From the NCBI RefSeq assembly GCF_007741495.1, contig NZ_CP036262.1:868001-932000 (forward strand): DNA of 64,000 nucleotides, given 5' to 3'. The translations under genes and the position numbers were made by a program. The notes beneath the pieces were generated by a model that had not been told where the DNA came from, ran no database searches, and worked only from the letters and a program-made list of their open reading frames with translations. Source of the stretch: Roseimaritima multifibrata (GTDB lineage Bacteria; Planctomycetota; Planctomycetia; Pirellulales; Pirellulaceae). Positions 45,276-54,029 of the stretch are shown piece after piece (within the stretch, counting starts at the first letter, position 1; each line of letters begins with the position of its first letter).

Positions 45276-45861
45276 AGGATCCGCCCTTAAGTAATGCAAT
45301 CAATCGTTAAGACATGCGGGGACGGCACCAGACGGCACTTCCGTGACAAACGGAATCTTCCCCTTCTACAGAGTGATTGATCGACCCGTCAGAGACGAAA
45401 AATTACGATTAACTAGATCCAGGTGAACAGCCTTCCTAACCGGTAAACTTTGACATTCCTTGCTCAATGCATGAGAACTAGCCGCAAATGCTGTTTCCCG
45501 CTGTAGATTTGTCCCCTAGCCCGATCGGTTTAGAACGGAAAGGGAAACGTCCTGTTTGCGGGGTGCCCGTTCCGTAAATCGCGCAGGGGGATCGATGGGG
45601 TTTACTATGTTCTCCTCTCCAGGGAGGGGCGATTTGTGAGTGAGGAGAGGGGTACTGCGCCGATGTTTTGACGTCGGTCCTTCATGTCCCCTCGGTTGTC
45701 CCCTGAATCTAAACCTTGAGGGAGATTATGCATCGCCGGCCTGCTCCGACGAACTGCCAAAGACAATTCGTATTCGATGCCGTCGAAGGAATGCATGGCG
45801 GCACGTGTTTGGGCGGCACGTGTTGCGGTCTGGAGTCGCAATCGTCCGTGGCTTGTCGGGG
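45276..45861. other. 586-base intergenic region, no gene seen
   Basis: This is the leader region of the outer-membrane gene and the space beyond the MoxR stop. It contains a small hairpin at 45339-45355 (TTCCGT and ACGGAA around GACAA). A minus-strand frame at 45605-45841 has no family features and overlaps a competing plus frame, so I leave it out. Confidence 0.45.
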
Positions 45862-46926
45862 CTAGCTCTTGGGCTGTGACTTCTTGAATTTGTCAGGACT
45901 GGGGACTGGAACATCGACAACCAATTTGCGGATGACCGCGTCGGTATCCATCCCTTCCGCCTGAGCTTGAAAGTTCGTTGCGATTCGGTGTCGAAGAACG
46001 GGAATGGCCATTCGCGTCACATCTTCGGGAGCGACACTGAATCGTCCATCCATCGCGGCCAACGCTTTCCCCGCAGCGATCAGATTCTGACCGGCTCGTG
46101 GTCCCGCACCCCAGTCGACTAAATCTCGAATGTATTCTGGCGCTGATTCGTCGGCGGGACGCGTCGCCCGCACCAGGCTCGCCGCATAGCGAATCACAAG
46201 TGGGCTTACGGCGACACTATCGACTAGTTTCTGAACGTTCAGGATCGCCCGCCCCGAAAGGACTTTGTTCGGCTGCTCTGATTCGCCTCGAGTCGTCGCG
46301 GTGAGGATTTGTTCTTCTTCGATGGCCGACGGGTACCCAACCTTGATGTTAAACATGAAGCGATCGAGCTGAGCTTCAGGAAGCGGATACGTGCCTTCCT
46401 GTTCGATCGGGTTCTGAGTTGCGATCACAAAGAAAGGCTTCGGCAAATCCATGGTCTCGCGACCCACACTGATTTGCCGCTCCTGCATCGCTTGCAGCAA
46501 TGCAGCCTGAGTCTTCGGAGGGGTTCGGTTGATTTCGTCAGCCAATAAGATGTTCGTAAAAATCGGTCCTTCCTCAAACCGAAAACTTCGACGCCCCTGT
46601 TCGTCTTCTTCTAAGACCTGCGTCCCCGTGATATCCGACGGCATTAAATCGGGGGTGAATTGAATTCGTTTGAAACTGACATCCAAAATATTTGCCAATG
46701 TGCTGACCATCAGCGTTTTGGCCAATCCGGGAACCCCCTCCAGCAAACAATGGCCGCGAGTAAAAATCGCCGCAAGCAATTGTTCGATGACCTCGTCTTG
46801 ACCAACGATCACTTTGGCCAATTCGGTGCGCATCATCTGTTGGTGCTGAGCGAATTCTCGCAGCACATCCCCTAGATTACGCGACTTTCCAGCTGGCGGC
46901 GGTGGGGGAGTAGGAGCGGTTGGCAT
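45862..46926 (-). CDS. MoxR-type AAA ATPase
   Basis: The 354-residue AAA+ protein of the MoxR family opens with a Pro-rich N-terminus and then VIVGQDEVIEQLL. Walker A is GVPGLAKT (64-71), Walker B is ILLADEINRTPPKTQAALLQAM, and sensor 1 is VIATQNPIEQEGTYPLPEAQLDRFMF. The C-terminal lid carries VDWGAGPRAGQNLI and MAIPVLRHRI. MoxR proteins act as chaperones that mature or insert cofactors into von Willebrand factor domain proteins, and are usually followed by DUF58 and VWA genes. Here the next downstream gene (beyond a 586-base gap) is the outer-membrane protein, so the usual partners are absent. The start is 143 bases from the divergent cyclase-repeat gene. Confidence 0.95.
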   Translation of the reverse strand: MPTAPTPPPPPAGKSRNLGDVLREFAQHQQMMRTELAKVIVGQDEVIEQLLAAIFTRGHCLLEGVPGLAKTLMVSTLANILDVSFKRIQFTPDLMPSDITGTQVLEEDEQGRRSFRFEEGPIFTNILLADEINRTPPKTQAALLQAMQERQISVGRETMDLPKPFFVIATQNPIEQEGTYPLPEAQLDRFMFNIKVGYPSAIEEEQILTATTRGESEQPNKVLSGRAILNVQKLVDSVAVSPLVIRYAASLVRATRPADESAPEYIRDLVDWGAGPRAGQNLIAAGKALAAMDGRFSVAPEDVTRMAIPVLRHRIATNFQAQAEGMDTDAVIRKLVVDVPVPSPDKFKKSQPKS

Positions 46927-47069
46927 TGCAGGAACATTTTCAAAAAGACAAATTCACGGGAAGGGCCCGTATCTTACGGGGAAGGAACCTATTCAAGCAA
47001 CGTCGCTCCTCGGCGGGTGCTTTTTTGGGCCGGGAAGCGTACCATAGCTATGGCTGATCGTTCATTTAA

Positions 47070-49409
47070 ATGGAGTTGATATTGGTGCGTGCTTTTGCCT
47101 TCGTTTGTCTGTTTTTTGTTGCACCAAACCTGACCGCCAGTCTTTCGGCGGCGGAGATCACCGCGAACGACGTCCAGCGGTCGATCAACGGGGGTGTTCA
47201 ATACCTCCGTTCGACGCAATCAGAAAATGGAAGCTGGCCCGCTTACCAGGGCCAAACCGGTGGCTTGAGTTCCCTTTGTACGCTAGCCCTTCTAAATTGC
47301 GGCCTACCGGCCGATGACCCGACCATTAAGAAGGCACTCCGCTATCTACGCGGTTTGACGCCCGATCGCACCTATTCGGTCTCGCTTCAGACGTTGGTGT
47401 TTTGCCAGCTTGGGGCGGCCAGCGATATCGGCGCGATCACTCGCAACGTGCGGTGGCTGGAATCGGCGCAATCAAACCGAGGCGGCTGGGCTTACGGAAC
47501 GAATTCTGCGGGGCCTGACCCATCGAATACTCAATTCGCGCTATTGGCTTTGGGGGCGGCACAGGATCGAGGCATTCGCGTTGACCCGGCGGTCTTTCAA
47601 AAGTCGCAGACCTACTGGCTGCAATCCCAGAAGAACGATGGTGGATGGAGCTATCAGAGCGGATTTTCCCGAGGCAGCATGACGTGTGCCGGGATCGCTT
47701 CCTTGATCATCTGCGAAGGGCGAATCGGTCGCGGAGACGCACAGATTGTCGATGGCCGTATCATTTGCTGCGGTGGGGCCTCCGAAGAATCCGAGCCGAT
47801 CGAAGAAGGGCTCGCTTGGTTGGGAAACCGCTTTAGCGTGAATACGCATCCTGGCGCAAGTGGAACCGCCTCGCTTTTCTATTACCTGTATGCAATGGAA
47901 CGCGTCGGGCGGATGACCGGACATCGCCTAATTGGTGGCCACGATTGGTATCGCGAAGGGGCTGAATTCCTGATCGGAATCCAGGACCCGTTCCAGAACC
48001 GCTGGCGAGGAAATGGCTTTGGTGAAACCGATCCTAACATTACAACATCGCTGGCCTTGTTATTCCTTTCCAAAGGGAAGCGACAGGTGGTCGTTGGACG
48101 ATTGCAATACGTTAATCAAGGTGCCGCCCAGCCACCGGATGACTGGCAGCGACATCGTGGGGGCCTGCAGCAATTGGTTCGCCACGTTGAAAGGGCTTGG
48201 GGGCGTGATCTAACGTGGCAGACGCTCCGTTTAGAGGACGCATCCACCGCCGACCTCTTGCAAACACCGGTATTGATTATCAGCGGCAGCGATGCGTTGC
48301 AATTGTCACCCGAACGCAGCGCAGTTCTGAAAGACTATCTGGACAACGGAGGCTGCATTCTTTTCGAAGCGAACGCGGGTGATGGGTGTGGAGATGCAGG
48401 CCCCTTCGAACGGAGTGTACAGAAACTTTGCCAGGAATGGTTCCCAAGTTCCCGCCTGGAAAAGCTTCCTCCTGAACATCCGGTTTGGTCCGCCGAAGGT
48501 CGAGTCCAACCCTCGCATCTTGGGAATGACTTTTGGCTTTACGGGGTCCAGGCTTGCTGCCGGACCGCTGTGATGTATTCCCCGAAAAGTCTTGCCTGTC
48601 GCTGGGAGCTAAGCGACCCTAGCGAGCAACGCATGGCAACGCCCGCTGTCATCCGCAAGGAAACCGCAGCGGCTGTTCAGTTAGGGCAGAACATCATCGC
48701 CTACGCAACGGGCCGAGACTTAAAAGATAAATTGGATACCCGTTCGATCCTGGTAACTGACTTCGACGCGGCGAACCAAAGAGGCGTCCTGCGAATTCCA
48801 AAATTGGCGGCTGCGACCGACAGTCAAGAAGCAAACCGAGCCTTGCCTAACCTTACTACGATGCTGCGTGATAAATTCTCAGTGCGGGTAATGCCCGTCG
48901 AGACCGAAGTCCCGCTAGATGCCGAGGCTCTGTCCGCATTCCCGATTGTCTGGTTCCATGGCAGGACGGACTTTGTTTGGTCTGATTCGGACCGACAGGA
49001 ACTGCGGAAATATATTGATAACGGGGGTGTTGTGTTGGCAGATAGTATCTGTGGCAGCGAAGCATTCGCCAAAGCCTTTCGGCGTGAATGGAAAGCGGCT
49101 ATTCCGGAAAGCCCCTTGGAATCGATGCTTCCGGATCACCCTGCGATGACGGCACAGTTTGGTTATGACCTAAGCAATGTCACCCTGCGAAAGCCGTCGG
49201 TGGGGCCGAAGGGAATTACCATCAGCAAACGGAAGACTTCACCCACCATTGAATTCGCAATGCACAAAGGGTTGGTTGCCGCCTATCTTTCACCGTACGA
49301 TCTCAGTTGTGCGCTGGAAAGTTCCAATTCCATCCAATGCCCCGGATACGATACGACGGATGCCGCGAAGATCGGAATCAATTTGATCTTATATGCAATG
49401 CAGCAGTAA
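47070..49409 (+). CDS. exported cyclase-repeat protein with two DUF4159 domains
   Basis: The product has 779 residues; a GTG at 47085, preceded by GGAG, is an equally good start. A signal peptide ends near LSAAE. The first half is an alpha/alpha-barrel of the prenyltransferase/squalene-oxidase repeat type: GVQYLRSTQSENGSWPAYQG, LRYLRGLTPDRTYS, WLESAQSNRGGWAYG, SQKNDGGWSYQSGF and ITTSLALLFLSKGKR. The terpene-cyclase DxDD motif was not seen, so the fold is probably used for binding rather than catalysis. The C-terminal half has two DUF4159-like domains (glutaminase-like fold), one with VLKDYLDNGGCILFEAN and one with LRKYIDNGGVVLADS. In planctomycetes such genes are neighbours of MoxR/DUF58/BatA clusters, matching the divergent MoxR gene here. 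Confidence 0.88.
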   Translation: MELILVRAFAFVCLFFVAPNLTASLSAAEITANDVQRSINGGVQYLRSTQSENGSWPAYQGQTGGLSSLCTLALLNCGLPADDPTIKKALRYLRGLTPDRTYSVSLQTLVFCQLGAASDIGAITRNVRWLESAQSNRGGWAYGTNSAGPDPSNTQFALLALGAAQDRGIRVDPAVFQKSQTYWLQSQKNDGGWSYQSGFSRGSMTCAGIASLIICEGRIGRGDAQIVDGRIICCGGASEESEPIEEGLAWLGNRFSVNTHPGASGTASLFYYLYAMERVGRMTGHRLIGGHDWYREGAEFLIGIQDPFQNRWRGNGFGETDPNITTSLALLFLSKGKRQVVVGRLQYVNQGAAQPPDDWQRHRGGLQQLVRHVERAWGRDLTWQTLRLEDASTADLLQTPVLIISGSDALQLSPERSAVLKDYLDNGGCILFEANAGDGCGDAGPFERSVQKLCQEWFPSSRLEKLPPEHPVWSAEGRVQPSHLGNDFWLYGVQACCRTAVMYSPKSLACRWELSDPSEQRMATPAVIRKETAAAVQLGQNIIAYATGRDLKDKLDTRSILVTDFDAANQRGVLRIPKLAAATDSQEANRALPNLTTMLRDKFSVRVMPVETEVPLDAEALSAFPIVWFHGRTDFVWSDSDRQELRKYIDNGGVVLADSICGSEAFAKAFRREWKAAIPESPLESMLPDHPAMTAQFGYDLSNVTLRKPSVGPKGITISKRKTSPTIEFAMHKGLVAAYLSPYDLSCALESSNSIQCPGYDTTDAAKIGINLILYAMQQ

Positions 49410-49663
49410 TCGCTCGTCACGTTTCTAAGTGGGTGGTGGATCCAGCTTAGGGGGGGGCCTTTTATCAGGCAGGGATCGCGTGCTCGAGACTTGACGGCAG
49501 CGTCTGACGCAGTTGCTCTCGATGTCCTTTGCAAGCATTGAGATGAACTGGAGTCTCGTTGCATAGGCTCAAATCCGTTTTTTGAGTTGATCAGCCCCCT
49601 CTGCGGCGGTAGGATGCAGGAATCGAGTTGACTTACTCTTTTCTTATGCATGGGGTAGATGAA

Positions 49664-50740
49664 ATGTGCAATGTAAATCGGAGTGAAGTGTTCAATGCGA
49701 ATGAAGTCAGCATATATCATGTGATGAACAAAACTACTCGCAGCACGTATCTGTTCGGTTTTGACGTGCGATCGGAGCGTAATTATTCGTACCGGCGAGG
49801 GTGGTATCGCGACCGGATGGCATTGCTGGCTCGTTTTTTCTGTATCGATGTTTTGGCTTACAGTGTGATGTCAAATCATTGGCATGCGGTCTTGCGTAAT
49901 CGGCCCGACTTAGCGGCGAAGTTAACGCCACGCGAGGTTGCTATTCGCTGGCTTTCGGTCACGTCCCGTGCGAAGTGTCGCAGTAAGAACGGCGGCGAAA
50001 TATCCGAATCCGAAATCGCTAAGATTGTCAACGATCCCGAAGCTGTTGAAGAGCGTCGCTCACGGTTATCGAACATCTCTTGGTTTGTTCGACAGATGTG
50101 TCAAACGCTTTCCAGACGCTGCAACAAAGAAGACGGAGTGACAGGGCATCTCTTCGGCAATCGATTCCAGATGAACCGTTTGCTGACTGAAGAGGAGGTC
50201 CTTGCGGGAATGTTGTACGTCGACTTGAACCCACTGCGAGCTGGTTTAGCGGATGCGTTGGATGACTTTGCCGAAGTTTCGATCAGCGATCGGCTGAGAA
50301 CGCTCGATGAAGAAGCCGTTGATTTTGGCTCATGGCTGGCACCGTTGGAACTACCGAGCGAGGTAGACGGCAAGCAAGTGGTGGTTGCGAACAAGCTAAC
50401 GGCGGCGCAGGTGGAGGAGCAAGTGCGGAAGCGAGAGACGCTAAGTGAAAAGCTCGGATGCGTTCCAATGAAGCTAGAGGCCTACGAAGAGCTGTTGTGG
50501 CATTTGGCGATTCAGTCGCGACCAGAACTGCAAGCTTCAGAGAGGCTTCCCGCGAACCTGTTTCGAGGCCCGATAAAGCTACGGGAGACGTCGGTCAACA
50601 TAGAAGAACTGAGCGAGCGGCACGCGCAGATGGGGCGTCGCTACGCATCGCCAGTCGACCAGCAAACTCGCATCTTGCTCCAGCGGCGTCTGGCCGCCGG
50701 GGATTCTATACCGATCGATAGTACCTGGTCGGTCGGTTAA
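49664..50740 (+). CDS. REP-associated tyrosine transposase-like protein (Y1/HUH)
   Basis: The product has 358 residues from the ATG at 49664, with GGGGTAG eight bases upstream; TTG at 49628 is also in frame. The HUH metal site is SNHWHAVLRN, and the second family block is TGHLFGNRFQ, followed by LYVDLNPLRAGLAD. These place it with the Y1 transposases (TnpA-REP), single-copy enzymes that act on palindromic REP elements. In classical members a Tyr precedes the Asn of this block; here the aligned stretch reads MCQTLSRRCN and has no Tyr. The nearest Tyr is in MLYVDLNP. Catalysis may therefore depend on another Tyr, or the protein may be domesticated. It ends directly in a perfect 16-base palindrome. 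Confidence 0.85.
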   Translation: MCNVNRSEVFNANEVSIYHVMNKTTRSTYLFGFDVRSERNYSYRRGWYRDRMALLARFFCIDVLAYSVMSNHWHAVLRNRPDLAAKLTPREVAIRWLSVTSRAKCRSKNGGEISESEIAKIVNDPEAVEERRSRLSNISWFVRQMCQTLSRRCNKEDGVTGHLFGNRFQMNRLLTEEEVLAGMLYVDLNPLRAGLADALDDFAEVSISDRLRTLDEEAVDFGSWLAPLELPSEVDGKQVVVANKLTAAQVEEQVRKRETLSEKLGCVPMKLEAYEELLWHLAIQSRPELQASERLPANLFRGPIKLRETSVNIEELSERHAQMGRRYASPVDQQTRILLQRRLAAGDSIPIDSTWSVG

Positions 50741-50755
50741 GCCGAAATTTCGGCT
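50740..50755. repeat. perfect 16-base palindrome at the transposase stop
   Basis: AGCCGAAATTTCGGCT is a perfect palindrome beginning with the last A of the transposase stop codon. Such hairpins are the substrates of HUH transposases, so it may be a recognition end or a simple terminator. No T-run follows. Confidence 0.5.
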
Positions 50756-50872
50756 CATCCAGTCGCTTGCCGCGTCCCAAAAGTCAAGAAACGGGCCTTT
50801 GATCGCTACCGGTACATCAATGCCCCAAAAAAACACCAAAAAAGAGCCGTAAAGCCCCACTCCCCAAGCAAA

Positions 50873-50894
50873 TTAGCCGCACAAAAACGGCTAA
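50873..50894. repeat. 7-base inverted repeat downstream of the transposase
   Basis: TTAGCCG and CGGCTAA pair around an 8-base A-rich loop. It resembles the palindrome at 50740-50755 in carrying AGCCG and CGGCT arms, suggesting a family of related short hairpins. It could also act as a weak terminator. Confidence 0.4.
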
Positions 50895-50940
50895 ATTTAA
50901 AGAGAAATCAAAAATTCCCAGCTAGCAAATCAAGGAATGT

Positions 50941-51004
50941 CTTCCCGACCATAGACTGTCCTGGATTCTTTGCTTCCTGACCATAGACTGTCTTGGGTTC
51001 TTTT
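50941..51004. repeat. 32-base tandem repeat, two copies
   Basis: Units 50941-50972 and 50973-51004 both contain GACCATAGACTGTC followed by a TTCTTT tail and differ at only a few positions. The repeat lies between the transposase-like gene and the end of the SGNH gene. It may be part of a dispersed repeat family; copy number elsewhere cannot be seen. Confidence 0.7.
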
Positions 51005-51016
51005 GGTTGCAGCTTG

Positions 51017-51790
51017 CTAGTTGGTGGGCAGGAAGTCGTCTAGGCGTTGCTTGATTAGACGACCCCATAGTTTATAGCCGGAACGGGTGAGGTGCAGTTT
51101 GTCGCTCCGGAAGCTCTCGGGGATCGGATTGCCTTCCGCGTCGAGGTAATATTCCGCTGTAGGGATGAAATGAACATTCGGCGTTGTCAGGCAGTATTCA
51201 CGGATCGCTGCGTTAACCTGGCGAATTTCAGACCACGTTTTCCAGCGGCTTGCTGTGGGGGTGATTTCAATGACAAATACCGGGGCGTCCGGTTGATGTT
51301 TGCGTGAAACTTCAATCACGTAGTCCATTAACTCGATGACCTCTTCTGGCGTCTTGTCGGTCTCGCGCCCCGTTACATCGTTGGCGACGAAGACTACCAT
51401 CGCCTTGTACTGGTGTGGCTCGATCAGCCGTTTGGCAAAGACCGCGACATTCGAGAAATTGCTTCCTCCGTAGCCTCGCTGGATCGGAAGATAGGGGGCG
51501 ATGTCCTCTGCGATCGTCTCCCATAACCGAATGCTACTGCTGCCGATAAATAGGATCCCATCCTCTGGGTCGGGATTCAGTTTATCCCTCGCTTCAATCG
51601 CGTTGATCTCTTTTTCCCAGCGTTTTTCCGCGGCAGCTTTGACGGCTTCGTCAAATGGGACTTCGGGATTCGCTGTAACTTCTGTCGTGGGGACCGCGAC
51701 CGGAAGCGGAGATAATTTAGGTAAGTCCTGTCCGAAAAGACTCGATCCAAGGACCGCAACCAGAAGAAATCCAAAGGAAGGCAAACGCAT
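51017..51790 (-). CDS. SGNH/GDSL-type hydrolase
   Basis: The 257-residue exported esterase or lipase-like protein has a hydrophobic signal peptide (FGFLLVAVLGSSLFG). The four SGNH blocks are visible: I as FIGSSSIRLW with nucleophile S85, II as RGYGGSNF, III as VFVANDV (N137), and V as DKLHLTRSGY with the Asp and His of the triad. It resembles the platelet-activating-factor-acetylhydrolase-like group acting on acetylated sugars or other esters. The natural substrate is unknown. It is transcribed away from the DUF6807 gene, with 115 bases between the two start codons. Confidence 0.92.
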   Translation of the reverse strand: MRLPSFGFLLVAVLGSSLFGQDLPKLSPLPVAVPTTEVTANPEVPFDEAVKAAAEKRWEKEINAIEARDKLNPDPEDGILFIGSSSIRLWETIAEDIAPYLPIQRGYGGSNFSNVAVFAKRLIEPHQYKAMVVFVANDVTGRETDKTPEEVIELMDYVIEVSRKHQPDAPVFVIEITPTASRWKTWSEIRQVNAAIREYCLTTPNVHFIPTAEYYLDAEGNPIPESFRSDKLHLTRSGYKLWGRLIKQRLDDFLPTN

Positions 51791-51905
51791 GATGACTCAC
51801 TGTCTGAAACGAAGGTGGGGGGACTGTATGATAGGGGATCTGCGGCACTGATATCCCATACAGTAAACCAAACCCCGTTCCCGGTCCATTTTTGTTGAGC
51901 CTGCG

Positions 51906-52955
51906 ATGAGCCCTTTTCAGCTGCGAATAGTTTTGACGATCGGATGTTTGCTTGGTGGGGTTGTCGTTCACAATGAATCGGCATTCGGAAAAGAACCTCT
52001 GCAGGCGAAATTGGTCCAGTCGCCGACCGCAATTTCGGTCTCCCTGGGATCACAGGAGGTGATGCGTTATCACATTGGGACCGTGCCTTCACCGGAAGGG
52101 ATGGACCCAGACTATGCAAGAAGTGGCTACATTCATCCATTGAAAACCTTGCAGGGGAGAACCGTCACTGGAGATTTTTCGCCCGATCACCCCCATCAGC
52201 ATGCCCTTTTTGCCGCCTGGGTTAAAACCAAATTCAATGGACATCCCGTTGATTTCTGGAACCAGCAAAGGAAGACCGGAAACGTTGTTCATCATGCGGT
52301 CGATTCGGTCACAAGCGATGCCAAAGGAGTCCGGTTTACTGTCCAACATCGTTACATCGATGTGACGGATCCCGAGCAGTCAGTCGATGTATTGGCTGAA
52401 GAGTGGGATGTTTCGGTGCCTCATCAGCAGGGACCCGACGTCCTCTTCGACATCCATGTCCGTCAGAAATTGATCGCTGATTCGCCGCTGGAGCTGGCAC
52501 CCTACCTGTACGGCGGAATGGCCATGCGGGGCGGCAATCAATGGGTCCGCGAAGGGGCTGCTAAGGTGGACCGTCAATACAACGAAGCGATCAAAGATGG
52601 GGTTGCGGCGATTCCCCCCAGTCTGGACCAAATCGGGTTTGCGTTTTTAACTAGCGAAGGGCTGGGACGTCACAACGGAAATCACTCAAAAGCCCGCTGG
52701 GTCGATATTCATGGCAAGACCGATGATGAGCTGGTCGGAGTGACCGTGTTGTCGCATCCCGACAATTTCCGCGCTCCACAATCGGTAAGGCTGCATCCCT
52801 CTATGCCTTACTTCTGTTTTGCCCCTGTCGTGGAGGAAGGTTTTGTCATCGACAAGAACCATCCCTATAACGCAAAGTACCGATACATCGTCCATGACGG
52901 ATTACCTGATGCCGTTGCAAACGACCGACGCTGGGAAGAATATGCCGCCGAATAG
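51906..52955 (+). CDS. DUF6807 (PmoA-like) exported protein
   Basis: This 349-residue protein has an N-terminal signal peptide (VLTIGCLLGGVVVH). The family is recognised by YARSGYIHPLKTLQG, SPDHPHQHALFAAWVKTKF, VDFWNQQRKTG, ELAPYLYGGMAMRGGN and FRAPQSVRLHPSMPYFCF. It is labelled PmoA in some databases because of a name-level link with methane oxygenase subunits, but it is a beta-sandwich protein with no such activity. Planctomycetes encode many copies, typically near sulfatase or oxidoreductase genes. No catalytic site is established. Confidence 0.85.
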   Translation: MSPFQLRIVLTIGCLLGGVVVHNESAFGKEPLQAKLVQSPTAISVSLGSQEVMRYHIGTVPSPEGMDPDYARSGYIHPLKTLQGRTVTGDFSPDHPHQHALFAAWVKTKFNGHPVDFWNQQRKTGNVVHHAVDSVTSDAKGVRFTVQHRYIDVTDPEQSVDVLAEEWDVSVPHQQGPDVLFDIHVRQKLIADSPLELAPYLYGGMAMRGGNQWVREGAAKVDRQYNEAIKDGVAAIPPSLDQIGFAFLTSEGLGRHNGNHSKARWVDIHGKTDDELVGVTVLSHPDNFRAPQSVRLHPSMPYFCFAPVVEEGFVIDKNHPYNAKYRYIVHDGLPDAVANDRRWEEYAAE

Positions 52956-53043
52956 CCCCTTTTGGTTGACAGTTTAGGGGCCAAGACAGGACAATCTTTG
53001 ACTTCGGTTTCAAACCGCCCGCACTTCATTTCAAAGCCTATTC

Positions 53044-53625
53044 ATGATCCTCTCCGGTGATGCGATTCAAAAAAAGTTAGGCTCCGATATTCATATCGAA
53101 CCATTTGACAGCGAACGCTTGAACCCGAATAGCTACAACCTAAGACTGCATGACGAGCTGTTGGTCTACGAAGAGATTGTTCTCGACATGCGGACTCCCA
53201 ATCGTTACCGCCGCATGTCGATACCGCCAGAAGGGCTGGTCTTGCAGCCAGACCGGTTGTATCTGGGACGCACGATAGAGCGACTGGAGACCCACAACTT
53301 GGTGCCAATGGTCAGCAGTCGAAGCTCGCTGACACGCCTGGGGCTTTTTGTGGGAACCAACAGTGGATTTGGCGACGTCGGCTACAGTGGCCACTGGACT
53401 TTAGAACTGTACTGCGTCCAGCCGATTCGAATCTACGCAGGTGTCCAGGTTTGCGAAATTTTCTACCACGAATTATGTGGCGAAGTTGACGAATACTGCA
53501 GCAGTAAATATCAGAATGCTAACGATATCCAGCCGAGCCTAATGTTCCGCGAAATTGGTAGCGGCGACGAAAGTGAGCAGCAACTGGAGCTTGATTTTGA
53601 TCGGCTGGCCGATCACTCTTCGTAG
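53044..53625 (+). CDS. dcd: dCTP deaminase family enzyme
   Basis: The 193-residue product is a trimeric nucleotide deaminase of the dUTPase fold, giving dUTP from dCTP for dTMP synthesis. Signatures are IEPFDSERLNPNSYNLRLHD at the start, the phosphate loop SSRSSLTRLGL (91-101), and the nucleophile-activating Glu in GHWTLEL (E121). The GFGDVGYSGHW turn is close to that of bifunctional dCTP deaminase/dUTPases, so release of dUMP is possible, but one residue decides it and I cannot settle which. The C-terminal tail (EIGSGDESEQQLELDF) is longer and acidic. The 3' end overlaps the convergent OsmC gene by 13 bases. Confidence 0.93.
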   Translation: MILSGDAIQKKLGSDIHIEPFDSERLNPNSYNLRLHDELLVYEEIVLDMRTPNRYRRMSIPPEGLVLQPDRLYLGRTIERLETHNLVPMVSSRSSLTRLGLFVGTNSGFGDVGYSGHWTLELYCVQPIRIYAGVQVCEIFYHELCGEVDEYCSSKYQNANDIQPSLMFREIGSGDESEQQLELDFDRLADHSS

Positions 53626-54029
53626 ATGAAAATAATTGGCGCATCGATGTCGTGATGAAGGCTTTGGTGCACTGGGCATTTCCCCGCTGCCGCTTCCAGT
53701 CGCGAGCGAATCTGCTCGGGGACTAATCCAACGGGAAACGTGACGGTGGTTTTTAGGGAACCAATCCGCCGCAGCGGGTGGCTGACCATCTCTTTAATGA
53801 CTTGGACACGAGCCCCAGCAAGGTCCAGTTCATGGCGTGCAGCCACCAAGCCCATGATTGTCAGGATGCAGGATCCAAGCGCGGTGGCGACAAGATCGGT
53901 AGGCGAAAAGTCATTCCCTTGCCCGCCGTTATCACGGGGGGCATCGGTTGCTAGTTTTGCCCCGCTAGGGCTATGGACGGCCACCACTTTTTGGCCGCCG
54001 TGATGCTGAGCCGTGATTTCAACGCTCAT
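53613..54029 (-). CDS. OsmC-family protein
   Basis: The 138-residue product starts at an ATG that overlaps the quinone reductase stop by four bases. The OsmC/Ohr core is seen in FSPTDLVATALGSCILT (C54) and GKCPVHQSL (C118), the cysteine pair that reduces organic hydroperoxides through thiols. The sequence is nearer to OsmC/YhfA than to Ohr because of the GGQGNDFSPTDL start. Pairing with the quinone oxidoreductase suggests a joint role in electrophile or oxidative stress. The frame extends upstream past the coupled start, but that part overlaps the neighbour and is not family-like. Confidence 0.92.
   Translation of the reverse strand: MSVEITAQHHGGQKVVAVHSPSGAKLATDAPRDNGGQGNDFSPTDLVATALGSCILTIMGLVAARHELDLAGARVQVIKEMVSHPLRRIGSLKTTVTFPVGLVPEQIRSRLEAAAGKCPVHQSLHHDIDAPIIFIYEE

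Noticed and set aside
45605-45841. 78-residue minus-strand frame after the MoxR gene
   Set aside because: No ribosome site, no family signal and a competing plus-strand frame.
50941-51004. Possible minimal CRISPR array
   Set aside because: The two units abut directly with no spacer, and no cas gene is near; it is a tandem repeat.
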